NCBI GenBank assembly: GCA_040386335.1
Contig: JAZKFT010000005.1
Coordinates: 62,001 to 126,000, forward strand
From: JAZKFT01 sp040386335
Lineage (GTDB): Bacteria > Bacteroidota > Bacteroidia > Chitinophagales > Chitinophagaceae
Length of the DNA stretch: 64,000 nt
Direction of reading: 5' to 3'
In this document: piece after piece, positions 1-9,352 of the stretch
Position numbering within the stretch: position 1 is the stretch's first letter
Layout of the letters: every line of letters begins with the position of its first letter
Notes under the pieces: model-generated
What the model saw: only the letters and a program-made list of their open reading frames with translations
The model's database searches: none
What the model was told of the DNA's origin: nothing
Program-made: the position numbers and the translations under genes

Positions 1-827
1 AGAAGCTGTGTTTCACCATCGCCGCTGAGGTTATACCTGGCCTGCAATCCGCCCACTATTTCCGAAGAACCTGCCTGCGTGCTGTAATAAACATTTGGGT
101 CAAGGATCCATTGGTCATTCAATTTTACGGAAGCATTTACAAAAGCATTGTAACGGATGGGAACCCTGGTGTCGTTAGTGTTGGCAGAGAAAAAAGACTC
201 TTTAGGCCTGTTCAGGTGCATAACGCTTACGCCGCCGTTGAGATAAAGGTCATCAGTAGGGAAGTAAGCATAATTCAGACCGGTTTGAATATCCAGGTAA
301 CCAATTTGGGTATAGGCAAAACTTTCACCGCTTGGGTAGCCACCATCAAAAAACTTACCGGTCCATTGGTTTTCGAATTTAAACTTGGTGAGATCCACAT
401 TCTTGGATGCGTACCCAACATTAAATCCAAGACTCAGCAAACTCTTAAAACCCAGGTCCTGGTGATAGGCCACACTGGCGTAAGCTTTTGTGCTCGTAAG
501 GTTGCCGCTGCCCGCCACATCCCTCAAAAGTACACCGCCCACTCCCAGCCAGCCGTTCTCAAATTTATCTTTGAACAATTGCATGTCGCCCCAGATGCTC
601 ATCGTTTTATAAGGGATCGGAATACTGGCCCATTGGTTACGGTAGCTTCCGCCAAGGCGATAATCGTAGTCGGGGTTGAAGCCCGTATTGGCCGGATTCG
701 TAAGCAAGGGATTGTTCATAAACTGGCTGAAATGCAAATCCTGGCTATATGAGGAAAGGTTCAATCCACAAGCGCCAACAAGTAAGCCGAAAGCCAGAAA
801 TCTATTTTTATAATGATGAATAGCCAT
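1..827 (-). CDS. PorP/SprF-family type IX secretion outer-membrane protein (3' end outside window)
   Basis: Reading the minus strand from an ATG at 827 gives an open frame that runs off the left edge, so the C-terminus is missing. It starts with a signal peptide (MAIHHYKNRF, then a hydrophobic stretch ending SYSQ), followed by DLHFSQFMNNPLLTNPANTG, the N-terminal signature of PorP/SprF proteins. Later segments such as GVGGVLLRDVAG, YHQDLG and LNGGVSVMHLNRP also fit this beta-barrel family. Family members sit in the outer membrane and, as SprF does for SprB, support export or anchoring of a cognate protein with a type B C-terminal domain. The gene lies 147 bp downstream of such a protein on the same strand, the usual arrangement. 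The start is well supported because the signal peptide begins there. The exact substrate is inferred from position. Confidence 0.9.
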   Translation of the reverse strand, partial: MAIHHYKNRFLAFGLLVGACGLNLSSYSQDLHFSQFMNNPLLTNPANTGFNPDYDYRLGGSYRNQWASIPIPYKTMSIWGDMQLFKDKFENGWLGVGGVLLRDVAGSGNLTSTKAYASVAYHQDLGFKSLLSLGFNVGYASKNVDLTKFKFENQWTGKFFDGGYPSGESFAYTQIGYLDIQTGLNYAYFPTDDLYLNGGVSVMHLNRPKESFFSANTNDTRVPIRYNAFVNASVKLNDQWILDPNVYYSTQAGSSEIVGGLQARYNLSGDGETQL

Positions 828-842
828 ATTAAATGTGTTTTA

Positions 843-924
843 TTAGTCTCTTAGTCCCTAAATTTTAGTCCGTGTTTCTCATAAACCCATTTGAAAATTG
901 AGCGTTGACTATTGCGCATTGCTC
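843..924. repeat. Degenerate 7-bp-period intergenic repeats
   Basis: At 897-924 four consecutive heptads share ATTGNNC (one begins GTTG), with starts at 897, 904, 911 and 918. Just before, TTAGTC recurs at 843, 851 and 865, spaced 8 and 14 bp, which is a looser version of the same period. The array fills the gap between the PKD-protein gene and the PorP/SprF gene. No protein is encoded here. Confidence 0.7.
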
Positions 925-939
925 TTTTTTTCTTAAACT

Positions 940-974
940 AAACCCTAAACCCTAAACCCTAATCCCTAAACCCT
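940..974. repeat. AAACCCT heptamer array abutting a stop codon
   Basis: Five 7-bp units run without interruption: AAACCCT three times, AATCCCT, then AAACCCT. The last base (974) touches the TAG stop codon (975-977) of the PKD-protein gene on the minus strand. The unit equals the plant-type telomere repeat, but in a bacterial intergenic region this is probably coincidence. Related copies occur at 24021 and 26719. Confidence 0.9.
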
Positions 975-3900
975 CTACCTCAACAACGTTATATCTCCTT
1001 GCTTCTTAATTTTCTTCCCATCGAAAAATTCGGCATCCAGCGTGTATGCATATACGTCCATCGGCTGGTCCTTGCCTTTAAACTTCCCATCCCATCCAAT
1101 TTTACGGTCGTTACTTTCGAACATCAATTGTCCCCACCTGTTGTAGATACGGAACACCATCCTGGAAATTCCGATCCCAATCACAACCGCCCTGTCGTTA
1201 CTGCCATCCCTGTTTGGTGTAAATGCATTTGGTACGTCTAGTATGGGTTTGACTATATTGTCTAACACCTGGCAAGCAGTATCGGGGCACCCGAATTGAT
1301 TAATGGCAACAATACAAGGTTGGTATTGCCTGGTTTCATTATACTGGTGACGAACGGTTGTGTCCTGTCGGAATGTATAAAGGCTGTCCCCATCACCATA
1401 ATACCAGCGGAAGCGAACGGCCCCAACCGAAGTATTGGTAAAAGTCGTGATCATATTTTCCTCAGCAGGGTTCGGAGAGTAAGTAAAACCTGCAGTTGGC
1501 ACGTTGCTTAATGTTATAGTGAACTGGGTGCTATCTACTAAGTTACAGGTAGACGTATCTGTAGCCAGCAGCCGTATAATATACGTACCTGCCTGTGTGT
1601 ACAGGTGTGTCGGGTTCATACCGGTACCTGTTGTTCCATCTCCAAAATCCCAGACAAAGTCGGTGCCGCCCAGGGAAGTATTGTTGAACACAGCGGTGTA
1701 TGGTACACAGCCATTGGCAGGCGTAGAAAAAACAGCTTTTACATTCGGCGAAATACGAATGGTTAACCGGAATGTATCAGGTGCATTGCAAAAATTTGTG
1801 TCTTCTAGGACAAGTTTTACATTATAGGTGCCAATGCCAGGGTAAGCATGGTCCTGCTGGGCAAGTCCTGCAATTACATCGGGTGTTCCATCACCCCATA
1901 TCCACCTAAAAGACCTGTTCGTAAACGATTTCCCCGGGAAAGGCACTGAATTGTTTGTAAAACGATAGGTAGTAGACTGGCAGGGTGGCAATTTGTTTCC
2001 TGTGGCATTCAGTTGGGCGATGTCTTCGCGTATCAATACGTTTACGTAGGAAGTATCCCTCGGGAAACATTTGGTGCTGTCGATGGCAATCAATCTTACA
2101 CGGTAAGTTCCAACGGCAGTATAGGTATGCGATAAATTAACCGAAGAAGAATTAACCGGAGCCGAGCCGTCGCCAAAATCCCAAATATACTGCTGGGCTA
2201 AAGCAACCGTATCTCTAAAGTTGATCAGCAGGGGCACACAACCGCTGGTATCGCCATCCGTTTGGATAGATGATTTGACCCCGCCTTTGATGCCTGCAAA
2301 ATTGAATTCTATTTTTACCAGCGCCTCATTACAACCACCCGCGGATCCATTGGCTGTTGCCCATGCACCGGGAGTGGTTGGAAAGGCTGCATTTCCACCA
2401 CAGTTGGCGCAGAGTGCCTGGTAGATAACCCCGTTTTCATCAAACCTGCTGGTGCCGCCATCCACATGGTCTGTAGCACCACCATTCTGCCCGTAAAAGC
2501 TGCCATACAATTGACGCGTGGCATTTTTTTCCAGTACGAAAAAGTAAAAATCTTTTCCATCTGTTGAAGATTGTATGGCATCTGGTGTCACACTCATGCC
2601 GGATGTGCCTGCGTTGGGAAATTGTGGGCTGGTGGATTGTGTTATACTACCGCCCCAGCCTGAGATGTATACATTTTCGCACCTGTCAACCAAAAAAGCG
2701 ATGGGGGAAATATTAGGGTCGACCGAATTTACAATTGTGCTTCCAAACACAGTGGAGTAAACATAACTGCCCAGATCTTTTTGTAATTTCCCAATAAACT
2801 GTTTTCCGCCAGGCTGGCTAAAAGCAGCATTCTGCACCGGGAAACTACCCCTGCTGGTACCCATAATGTAAGGAAAACCAAAGATGTCGAATTTTAAACC
2901 ATAAACCTGGTCGTTTGCCGGTGTGCCGATATAACTTGACTTCAGGAGCGAACCTCCGGCCGAGATAACAGCCACAAAACCGTCAATTCCGCCAGCAAGT
3001 GTTCCACCGAGTACACCCGTTTTATCACCCGGAAAATTGGGACTGTTGGTTGCGCCGCCCACCCATATTTCTCCTGTCTCCGGACTGGCATTCAGCACAT
3101 AGGCCGCATCGTCGCCGGAACCTCCTAAAAATGATCCATAGCTAAGGTTGGCGAGGTTTGCATCAAATCTGAGGAAAAGTCCATCCTGCAAACCGGATTT
3201 AGCTGCCTGGAAAGCCCCGGCAGTAATAGGAAAATCTGCCGACTGGGTACATGACGCCAACAGGATATTTCCACCACCATCCATTATTACCTCGCTCCGG
3301 CTATCGTCGCCGTAATTCTGCATTAGTGAGGAAGGTTGGGGGTTTGGATACTTATTTTTGATATTTACGCCATCATCGCCAAGACCACCCATCCTGATAG
3401 AACCGATAAGGCCTGAACCGGTGGCGTTCAGTTTAAAGATGATGATATCCCAGCCACCGCCCGTCCCTAATACTGGTCTGCGAACCGGAAAATTGGCTGA
3501 AGTGGTACGTCCTGCAACAACCAGGTTTCCCTGGGCATCCGTTACCATACTGTGTGGCGCTTCATTTCCCGAGCCTCCAACATATGTGGAATACATGCGC
3601 TGGCTCCCATTGGCGCTTAATTTAATGATGGCTATATCGTAGCCAGCTGCATCTTCTCCTGTATTGGTGCCACCTCCAAAAGTGCCCTGAAATGCCCCGT
3701 TGCTTATAGGAAAACCGGCTCCAAATGCAATACCACCCCCGAACATAGTTCCACCGGGACCGTAGGTGGCGGCATATCCCCAATTATCTACCTGGCTTCC
3801 GGTGAAACTGGCAAAAACAAGTGTTGGGTCTATAACCAATGTTTTGGTATTATCGAAATTGCCCAATTGGTAACGAACAGTATTGCCTGTCACCTTGAAT

Positions 3901-4601
3901 TTACAATCTACCTGTGTTCGAACACCGTTAACCAATTGGTAGCTATAAGGAAATTGTTCTTTAATATCACCCACAGAAGTTTTAATGTAGAGATCGCCAT
4001 TTTTTATGTCTAACCCATCTACACCATCGTATTTTAGGGCCAGTTTGCTAATGTCGGCTTTGGGGTGCACGATGATGTCGTATTTGAGATGACCATTGTC
4101 GCTGTAATAGCGCACATCTACACCGGGATACACATTTTTGTAGGTAGCTGCTGCGTAAATTTTGCAATTGCTGGCCCAGGCTGCAGGGTCTTTGCCGGTA
4201 AAGTAATTGTTGTAACCCGGCTGCTGTTTTTCAGGAACTATTTCGGGGTTGGCATTACTTTGATCGAATAATACTTCGTAAGCATGTGAACGTAATACCA
4301 GGGTGTTGCTGGTAGGAGGTGCTATTTTTCCATCCATCGCTGCGCCTGCATTATCCCTGTGTTTGGTACCATTTTCGCCACCGTGCAATGAAGCCGTTAC
4401 CTGTTGCAGATCTTCCGCATTATGTTGCAAAACTTTGTAACCCTGTGGCTCCAGGAAGAAAGCACCGTTCAGTAATTTCCCCTGAAATTTCACCAGGGGA
4501 TTCCATTGGCCTTTATTTTCTACCAGTTCAAAATTCTGAGATTGACTGCTGCAGGCAAGCAAGCTAAACACACCAATTCCAATTGTCTTCTTTACGTTCA
4601 T
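975..4601 (-). CDS. Secreted SBBP/PKD-repeat protein with type IX (type B) sorting domain
   Basis: A 1,208-residue secreted protein. After a signal peptide (residues 1-22, ending SQSQ) comes a domain beginning NFELVENKGQWNP (to about 265), recognised as the DUF7948-type N-terminus of Bacteroidota SBBP proteins. Next is a propeller-like stretch of SBBP-type repeats (about 266-775) with recurring GGSG.D motifs, then four PKD domains (WDFGDG or WGDG cores, about 800-1110). The end (about 1125-1208) is the gliding-motility-associated C-terminal domain, with PNAFTPNRDGSND and YNRWGQLMF. That domain directs export through the type IX system and marks type B clients, consistent with the PorP/SprF gene just downstream. 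Its ligand is unknown; adhesion or polymer binding is likely. The 277-bp upstream gap holds a small GC-rich hairpin (4702-4716) in the probable leader. Confidence 0.92.
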   Translation of the reverse strand: MNVKKTIGIGVFSLLACSSQSQNFELVENKGQWNPLVKFQGKLLNGAFFLEPQGYKVLQHNAEDLQQVTASLHGGENGTKHRDNAGAAMDGKIAPPTSNTLVLRSHAYEVLFDQSNANPEIVPEKQQPGYNNYFTGKDPAAWASNCKIYAAATYKNVYPGVDVRYYSDNGHLKYDIIVHPKADISKLALKYDGVDGLDIKNGDLYIKTSVGDIKEQFPYSYQLVNGVRTQVDCKFKVTGNTVRYQLGNFDNTKTLVIDPTLVFASFTGSQVDNWGYAATYGPGGTMFGGGIAFGAGFPISNGAFQGTFGGGTNTGEDAAGYDIAIIKLSANGSQRMYSTYVGGSGNEAPHSMVTDAQGNLVVAGRTTSANFPVRRPVLGTGGGWDIIIFKLNATGSGLIGSIRMGGLGDDGVNIKNKYPNPQPSSLMQNYGDDSRSEVIMDGGGNILLASCTQSADFPITAGAFQAAKSGLQDGLFLRFDANLANLSYGSFLGGSGDDAAYVLNASPETGEIWVGGATNSPNFPGDKTGVLGGTLAGGIDGFVAVISAGGSLLKSSYIGTPANDQVYGLKFDIFGFPYIMGTSRGSFPVQNAAFSQPGGKQFIGKLQKDLGSYVYSTVFGSTIVNSVDPNISPIAFLVDRCENVYISGWGGSITQSTSPQFPNAGTSGMSVTPDAIQSSTDGKDFYFFVLEKNATRQLYGSFYGQNGGATDHVDGGTSRFDENGVIYQALCANCGGNAAFPTTPGAWATANGSAGGCNEALVKIEFNFAGIKGGVKSSIQTDGDTSGCVPLLINFRDTVALAQQYIWDFGDGSAPVNSSSVNLSHTYTAVGTYRVRLIAIDSTKCFPRDTSYVNVLIREDIAQLNATGNKLPPCQSTTYRFTNNSVPFPGKSFTNRSFRWIWGDGTPDVIAGLAQQDHAYPGIGTYNVKLVLEDTNFCNAPDTFRLTIRISPNVKAVFSTPANGCVPYTAVFNNTSLGGTDFVWDFGDGTTGTGMNPTHLYTQAGTYIIRLLATDTSTCNLVDSTQFTITLSNVPTAGFTYSPNPAEENMITTFTNTSVGAVRFRWYYGDGDSLYTFRQDTTVRHQYNETRQYQPCIVAINQFGCPDTACQVLDNIVKPILDVPNAFTPNRDGSNDRAVVIGIGISRMVFRIYNRWGQLMFESNDRKIGWDGKFKGKDQPMDVYAYTLDAEFFDGKKIKKQGDITLLR

Positions 4602-4878
4602 GTAGGTACGGTTACAGGTAATTGATTTATCCTCACCACTTATATTCTTTGAATTTTACTAGGCTTATGCAATGAAACAGGCAACATTGGCGAGCGTTTA
4701 CCCCGCCTGGTGCGGGACTTCATTAAAGGTTTATGCCTGCTTAAATCAAACTTCCTATCGCTTCAAAAATGTTTTCCTATGAGGTTGGGCCCGTTTCGAA
4801 CGAATCAATCGCCATTAAAAACGCACCGCTCACCTTCTAAATGTACAATCTATTAACGATAAAATTCTGCGATTCTTA

Positions 4879-6936
4879 CTACGAAATTTTACTCCATATT
4901 GTTTTACCTTTTAATGACAAAAGGTAGGTTTTTAACAGCAAATTTTCATCCAATTCCAATTCGGGGTCTTTATTCAGCAAATACACCGCAGCCTTCTGTG
5001 CCAGTTCTATTAATTGCTTGTCATTAACAATTGAAGCCAGCTTAAAGTTTAATACGCCACTTTGTTGCGTTCCCTCTATATCTCCCGGGCCTCTCAATTC
5101 CATATCTTTTTCTGCTATCTTAAAACCATCGTTGGTGGCACACATTATCTTGATCCGTTCGCGGGCCACATTGTTGAGTTTAGGACCCGTTAAAAGAATG
5201 CAAAAGCTCTGATCGGCTCCGCGGCCCACCCTGCCTCTTAGCTGATGCAACTGGCTTAAGCCAAAACGTTCGGTGCTTTCTATTACCATTACCGAGGCGT
5301 TTGGCACATTTACCCCTACTTCAATAACAGTTGTGCTCACCATGATCTGGGTATCACCAGTTGCAAACCGCCGCATGTTTATTTCCTTTTCCTCAGGATT
5401 CATGCGACCATGCAGCATACTGATCCAGTATTGTGGCTCGGGGAAGTAAGACTTTACGTTTTCGTATCCCCGCATCAGGTTTTCAAAAGCCAGCTTTTCA
5501 CTTTCTTCTATCAAAGGAAAAATGATAAAAGCCTGCCGGCCTTTTGTTATCTCCTGCCTTACAAAATCCAATACATTGCTTCGGCTGCTTTCGGCCCGGT
5601 GAACCGTAACCACTGGTGTTCGTCCGGGTGGCAGTTCGTCCATTACGCTATAATCGAGATCACCGTAAGCTGTCATGGCCAGGGTTCGGGGTATGGGTGT
5701 GGCAGTCATTACCAATACATGAGGCGGCACAATGTTCTTTTTCCAAAGGCTGGCCCGTTGTTCTACGCCAAAGCGGTGTTGTTCGTCTACTACGGCGAGA
5801 CCAAGGTTTTTAAATTGTACCACCTCTTCGATTAATGTGTGTGTGCCTATCAGGATATTCAAAGAGCCATCTAAAGCCTGTTCTAAAATTTCTCTTCGTT
5901 CTTTTTTGCGGGATGAACCGGTCAGCAGTTTTACACATAGCGGCAGGTCTTTCAGTAAATCAGTCAGACCTGCAAAATGTTGCTGGGCAAGAATTTCCGT
6001 GGGAGCCATCAGGCAACTTTGGAATCCATTGTCCGCAGCAATCAACATACTTAAGAGGGCGACCATTGTTTTTCCGCTGCCTACATCACCCTGTAGCAGC
6101 CTGTTCATCTGGTGGCCGGTACCGCAATCTTTTCTTATTTCCTTTAGCACCCTTTTTTGGGCCCCGGTTAACTGGAATGGCAAAAAGTGGTTGTAAAAAT
6201 TATTGAAGTGTTCCCCCACCTTTTCAAAACTGACGCCTTTGCTGAATCGATGCCGCTGGATACGGGTCATGTTGAGACGTATCTGCATGATAAACAGCTC
6301 TTCGAATTTCAGCCGTCTCAATGCCTCATCGTACTGCTGTTGTGTTTTGGGAAAGTGGATGGCCATATAAGCATCGTACCTGGACATCAGTTTATATTGC
6401 TTCATCACCACAGCCGGTATAAATTCAGGTACATCGTTGGGGTGAACCAGTGGCAACAAAGCAGCAACGAACTTTCCCAGGGCCCGACCCGTGATAAACC
6501 GCTGTTTTAATTTTTCGGTTGTGGGATAAACGGGCTCCAGGAAGTTTTTTCCGGCCATATTATCTTCTGCGGCCAACTCTATTTCGGGGTGCATGATCTG
6601 CGGCCCATTATACCAGCCGGGTTTTCCGTACACCAGGTATTCTTCTCCTTCACGTAAAATCCGTTTCACCCACTGCATTCCCTGGAACCAGACCAGTTCG
6701 AGTGAACCGGTTCCGTCTTTTAGCTGTGCCGTGAGTCGTTTACCCTTTCCCGCATTTATTTCTTCAATGCCAGATAGCCGACCGCGAACCTGAATCACTT
6801 CCGTATCGCGGCCGATGGCGGATATGGGAAACACCCTTGTTTTATCAATATGCCGATACGGAAAGAAATTGAGCAAATCGCCAAAAGTGAAAATACTGAG
6901 TTCCTTGCGCAGCAAATCGCCGCGTTGCGGGCCCAT
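4879..6936 (-). CDS. recG: ATP-dependent DNA helicase RecG (5' end uncertain)
   Basis: RecG unwinds branched DNA and remodels stalled replication forks. The 685-residue frame has the N-terminal wedge/OB region (about 50-150), Walker A GDVGSGKT near residue 280, the DEQH box near 386, TATPIPRTLA, and the helicase motif QLRGRVGRG. The annotated ATG at 6936 is probably not the native start. In-frame codons upstream encode SSILSSPIEYIKG, leading into MGPQRGDLL; this is the conserved RecG N-terminus (PIEYLKGVGPQRA type). From the in-frame TGA (7000-7002) to 6936 there is no ATG, GTG or TTG. Either a non-standard start is used or one base differs. An 8-bp repeat array starts at that upstream stop. 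Identity is certain; only the start is open. Confidence 0.95.
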   Translation of the reverse strand: MGPQRGDLLRKELSIFTFGDLLNFFPYRHIDKTRVFPISAIGRDTEVIQVRGRLSGIEEINAGKGKRLTAQLKDGTGSLELVWFQGMQWVKRILREGEEYLVYGKPGWYNGPQIMHPEIELAAEDNMAGKNFLEPVYPTTEKLKQRFITGRALGKFVAALLPLVHPNDVPEFIPAVVMKQYKLMSRYDAYMAIHFPKTQQQYDEALRRLKFEELFIMQIRLNMTRIQRHRFSKGVSFEKVGEHFNNFYNHFLPFQLTGAQKRVLKEIRKDCGTGHQMNRLLQGDVGSGKTMVALLSMLIAADNGFQSCLMAPTEILAQQHFAGLTDLLKDLPLCVKLLTGSSRKKERREILEQALDGSLNILIGTHTLIEEVVQFKNLGLAVVDEQHRFGVEQRASLWKKNIVPPHVLVMTATPIPRTLAMTAYGDLDYSVMDELPPGRTPVVTVHRAESSRSNVLDFVRQEITKGRQAFIIFPLIEESEKLAFENLMRGYENVKSYFPEPQYWISMLHGRMNPEEKEINMRRFATGDTQIMVSTTVIEVGVNVPNASVMVIESTERFGLSQLHQLRGRVGRGADQSFCILLTGPKLNNVARERIKIMCATNDGFKIAEKDMELRGPGDIEGTQQSGVLNFKLASIVNDKQLIELAQKAAVYLLNKDPELELDENLLLKTYLLSLKGKTIWSKIS

Positions 6937-6999
6937 GCCCTTAATGTACTCGATGGGGGAGGATAGTATGGAAGAGGATGGTTGGATGTTTTCGGGTGG

Positions 7000-7031
7000 T
7001 CATTGGGTCAATGGGTCAGTAAGTCATTGGC
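7000..7031. repeat. 8-bp-period TCANTGGG array upstream of recG
   Basis: TCA recurs at 7000, 7008, 7016 and 7024, giving units TCATTGGG, TCAATGGG, TCAGTAAG and TCATTGGC. The array lies in the 333-bp gap between the divergent recG and TPR genes and supplies the in-frame stop upstream of recG. The rest of the gap (7032-7269) is AT-rich and I saw no gene there. TTAATTTG at about 7201-7208 is a one-mismatch match to the -7 promoter element for the TPR gene. Confidence 0.7.
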
Positions 7032-7269
7032 CAATATTTTTTGGTGAAAGATGTAGCATTGCGGGATGGAAAGTAAGGAATAGTTTGTTTTAAAAGGGTT
7101 GTAGAAAATGATGGGTAACAATTTTTTCACCATTTAAAAATGCCTTTGGTTTGCCTGGACATGCGAATCGAAATATTTACAACTCTTATTGGTACAAAAT
7201 ATTAATTTGGGCACATTGAGTACTTAGTCAAGAGTCAACATAAAAATATCTCAATTATAATACCCAATT

Positions 7270-9288
7270 ATGAAGGTTCTATTTACAATCATTTTTTTGG
7301 GTATGAGTTTCTCATCAACAATTGTTTTCGGTCAAGAAGACCAGTTTATTGTTGACGCCTTCAAAAGCCTCTACATGGGCGATACTGCAAGGGCTATCTC
7401 TATTTGCACCAAAGCCATTACGAAAGACCCGCTTGACACCAGGGCATATAATACCAGGGGGTGGATATACAGCTCTAAATCAAATTTTACAGCCGCCATT
7501 GAAGATTATAACAAGGCCTTATCACTCGATTCAAATTTTTCAGTGGCCTGGTACAATAAAGGTTGTTGCCTTTTCAAACTCGGCTCTTATAAAGAAGCGA
7601 TCTCTGACTTTGACAAATGCTTATTGCTGGATACTGCTTTTTCAGCCGCATACGACCAGAGGGAAGTAGCAAAATTGAATCTGCAGCTTCACCAGAATCC
7701 CATCCTTTCCGATAACACCGCAACGGAAACAGGCCAGGTGAATGCCATATTTTACTTTAAAAGAGGATTATTAAAAAGTCAAAATTGGGACTTGAAAGGA
7801 GCTGTTGCAGATTATAGTGAGGCGATAAAAATGGAACCCAGGACTGTTTATTTATATGAGGAACGATCCAAGGCTTATGCCCTGTTAAACGTTTACGAAA
7901 AAGCGATTGATGATTGCGACCATATTTTAGCCCTTAACCCCAATTTGGTGGATGTAATGGCCAATAAATCCGCATTGTTGTTCTGTGCGGGGAGAAGAGA
8001 AGAAGCCTTAACCGACATCAATAACCTGGCAAAAAAATATGAAAAAAATTATTGGGTTTTTTTTGTAAAAGCCCAGTTGGAACAACGTTCATTTCTCTAC
8101 AAGGAATGTGAAAGTGACTATAAAACCGCTGTTTTACTGAACCCTACTGCCACGGATCGCACTTATGGAGCGATGACAAAAATTTATACGGAACAACACT
8201 TGTATAAGGAAGCCATTTCGGCATGTGATAGAGGCATTGCCTTTAATCCCAATAGTATAGCCTTGCTAATCGCAAGAGGTAATGCAAGCTTAAGAATGGG
8301 ACTAATAAAGCAGTCGATGAATGATTACAGAAAAGTGATCAGCTTAGATACAGCATCATCTGCCGGATTTAATAATATCGGTAATCTGTTTAGGAAGATT
8401 GGGATGTACGACAGTGCGTTGGTGTATTTGCACAAATCATTGCAACTATCAAGATATAATTCTTACCCGATGGAAAATATTGCCCTGGTTCAGTTTGGGC
8501 TTGGTAAATATAAAGATGCCATCAAGGGCTTCGATACTTTGACAGCTTATGAGGATTTTAAGGTAAAAAGCCAGGTTTATCATGCATTGGTCAAAGAAAA
8601 AATGGGCGATTTTGGAGAAGCGGCACTGTATTTTGATAAGGCGGTTTTTCTGGATGCTACATACGTACCAGCTTACCAGCAAAGAGGTAGGTTTAAATTA
8701 GCAGCAGGTGATATAGACGGAGCAATGGCTGACCTATCCCAGGCTATTATATTGGATACTGCAGATCCGGCAGCTTATAACAGCAGGGGATATTTGCATT
8801 TCAAATCAAAAAATTATCCGGCAGCTGTACAGGATTTTGAAATGGCCGTAGCATTGGGGAAATCGTTTTACCAACCCTATTTTGCCTATAGAAACGAGGC
8901 TGTGCAAGCGTTGCGGGGCATTTTGCCATCTGAAACTACACAAATAGAATGGTTAACGCCGGTAGGAGATGTAAACAATTTAATCAACGGCACGCTTTAC
9001 ACTGAAAAATCTGCACTGGATATAAAATTTCGAATCACATCCAGTAAAATTTTGCAACAGCAGGAGATAGCTCTATTCATAAATGAAAAAAAACTTTTGC
9101 CCCGCGAATCCGGCCTTTCTGATATTTCTTTTAAGACAACGTTTCATCAAGCCTTTGAAGGGGTGTATGCATATGAGTATAGCTTTACCTTACCTGTGCC
9201 CAAAGGCGCAAGCACCTTAGAATGTAAGGTTGGGGCACAGCGATCACAATTATTAAAAATTGAAAGTGCTATTTCTGTTTTCCGGTAG
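7270..9288 (+). CDS. Secreted/periplasmic TPR-repeat protein
   Basis: A 672-residue protein with a signal peptide (MKVLFTIIFLGMSFSS, cleavage near FGQ at about 22). Roughly residues 25-550 are tetratricopeptide repeats with recurring patterns such as AYNTRGWIY, AWYNKGCCLFKLGSY and AAYNSRGYLHFKSKNY. These are helical-hairpin scaffolds for protein-protein contacts. The C-terminal 115 residues are not TPR and look like an all-beta domain (WLTPVGDVN, then LDIKFRITSS, then FTLPVPKGAS), similar in style to beta domains seen in other secreted Bacteroidota proteins. No enzymatic motif is visible. It runs divergently from recG and ends 64 bp before trpS, which has its own promoter. A role as a periplasmic adaptor is only inference. 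Confidence 0.85.
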   Translation: MKVLFTIIFLGMSFSSTIVFGQEDQFIVDAFKSLYMGDTARAISICTKAITKDPLDTRAYNTRGWIYSSKSNFTAAIEDYNKALSLDSNFSVAWYNKGCCLFKLGSYKEAISDFDKCLLLDTAFSAAYDQREVAKLNLQLHQNPILSDNTATETGQVNAIFYFKRGLLKSQNWDLKGAVADYSEAIKMEPRTVYLYEERSKAYALLNVYEKAIDDCDHILALNPNLVDVMANKSALLFCAGRREEALTDINNLAKKYEKNYWVFFVKAQLEQRSFLYKECESDYKTAVLLNPTATDRTYGAMTKIYTEQHLYKEAISACDRGIAFNPNSIALLIARGNASLRMGLIKQSMNDYRKVISLDTASSAGFNNIGNLFRKIGMYDSALVYLHKSLQLSRYNSYPMENIALVQFGLGKYKDAIKGFDTLTAYEDFKVKSQVYHALVKEKMGDFGEAALYFDKAVFLDATYVPAYQQRGRFKLAAGDIDGAMADLSQAIILDTADPAAYNSRGYLHFKSKNYPAAVQDFEMAVALGKSFYQPYFAYRNEAVQALRGILPSETTQIEWLTPVGDVNNLINGTLYTEKSALDIKFRITSSKILQQQEIALFINEKKLLPRESGLSDISFKTTFHQAFEGVYAYEYSFTLPVPKGASTLECKVGAQRSQLLKIESAISVFR

Positions 9289-9321
9289 GTGCAATTAGGG
9301 TTCCCTGCCACCAATTCCTGC

Positions 9322-9329
9322 TATATTTG
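9322..9329 (+). promoter_or_regulatory. Bacteroidota -7 promoter element for trpS
   Basis: TATATTTG matches TANNTTTG exactly, 24 bp before the trpS GTG. No clear TTG -33 element sits 19-21 bp upstream, so only the -7 half is supported. Confidence 0.5.
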
Positions 9330-9352
9330 CTGCCCTCAAAAAAAATACCATC

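Noticed and set aside
111..752. 213-codon plus-strand open frame at the window start
   Set aside because: It lies entirely opposite the PorP/SprF gene, whose protein has a signal peptide and family motifs. The plus-strand product has no recognisable feature.
940..974. AAACCCT repeats as a telomere or eukaryotic contamination
   Set aside because: The array is only 35 bp, is embedded between bacterial genes, and belongs to a set of unrelated heptad arrays in this window.
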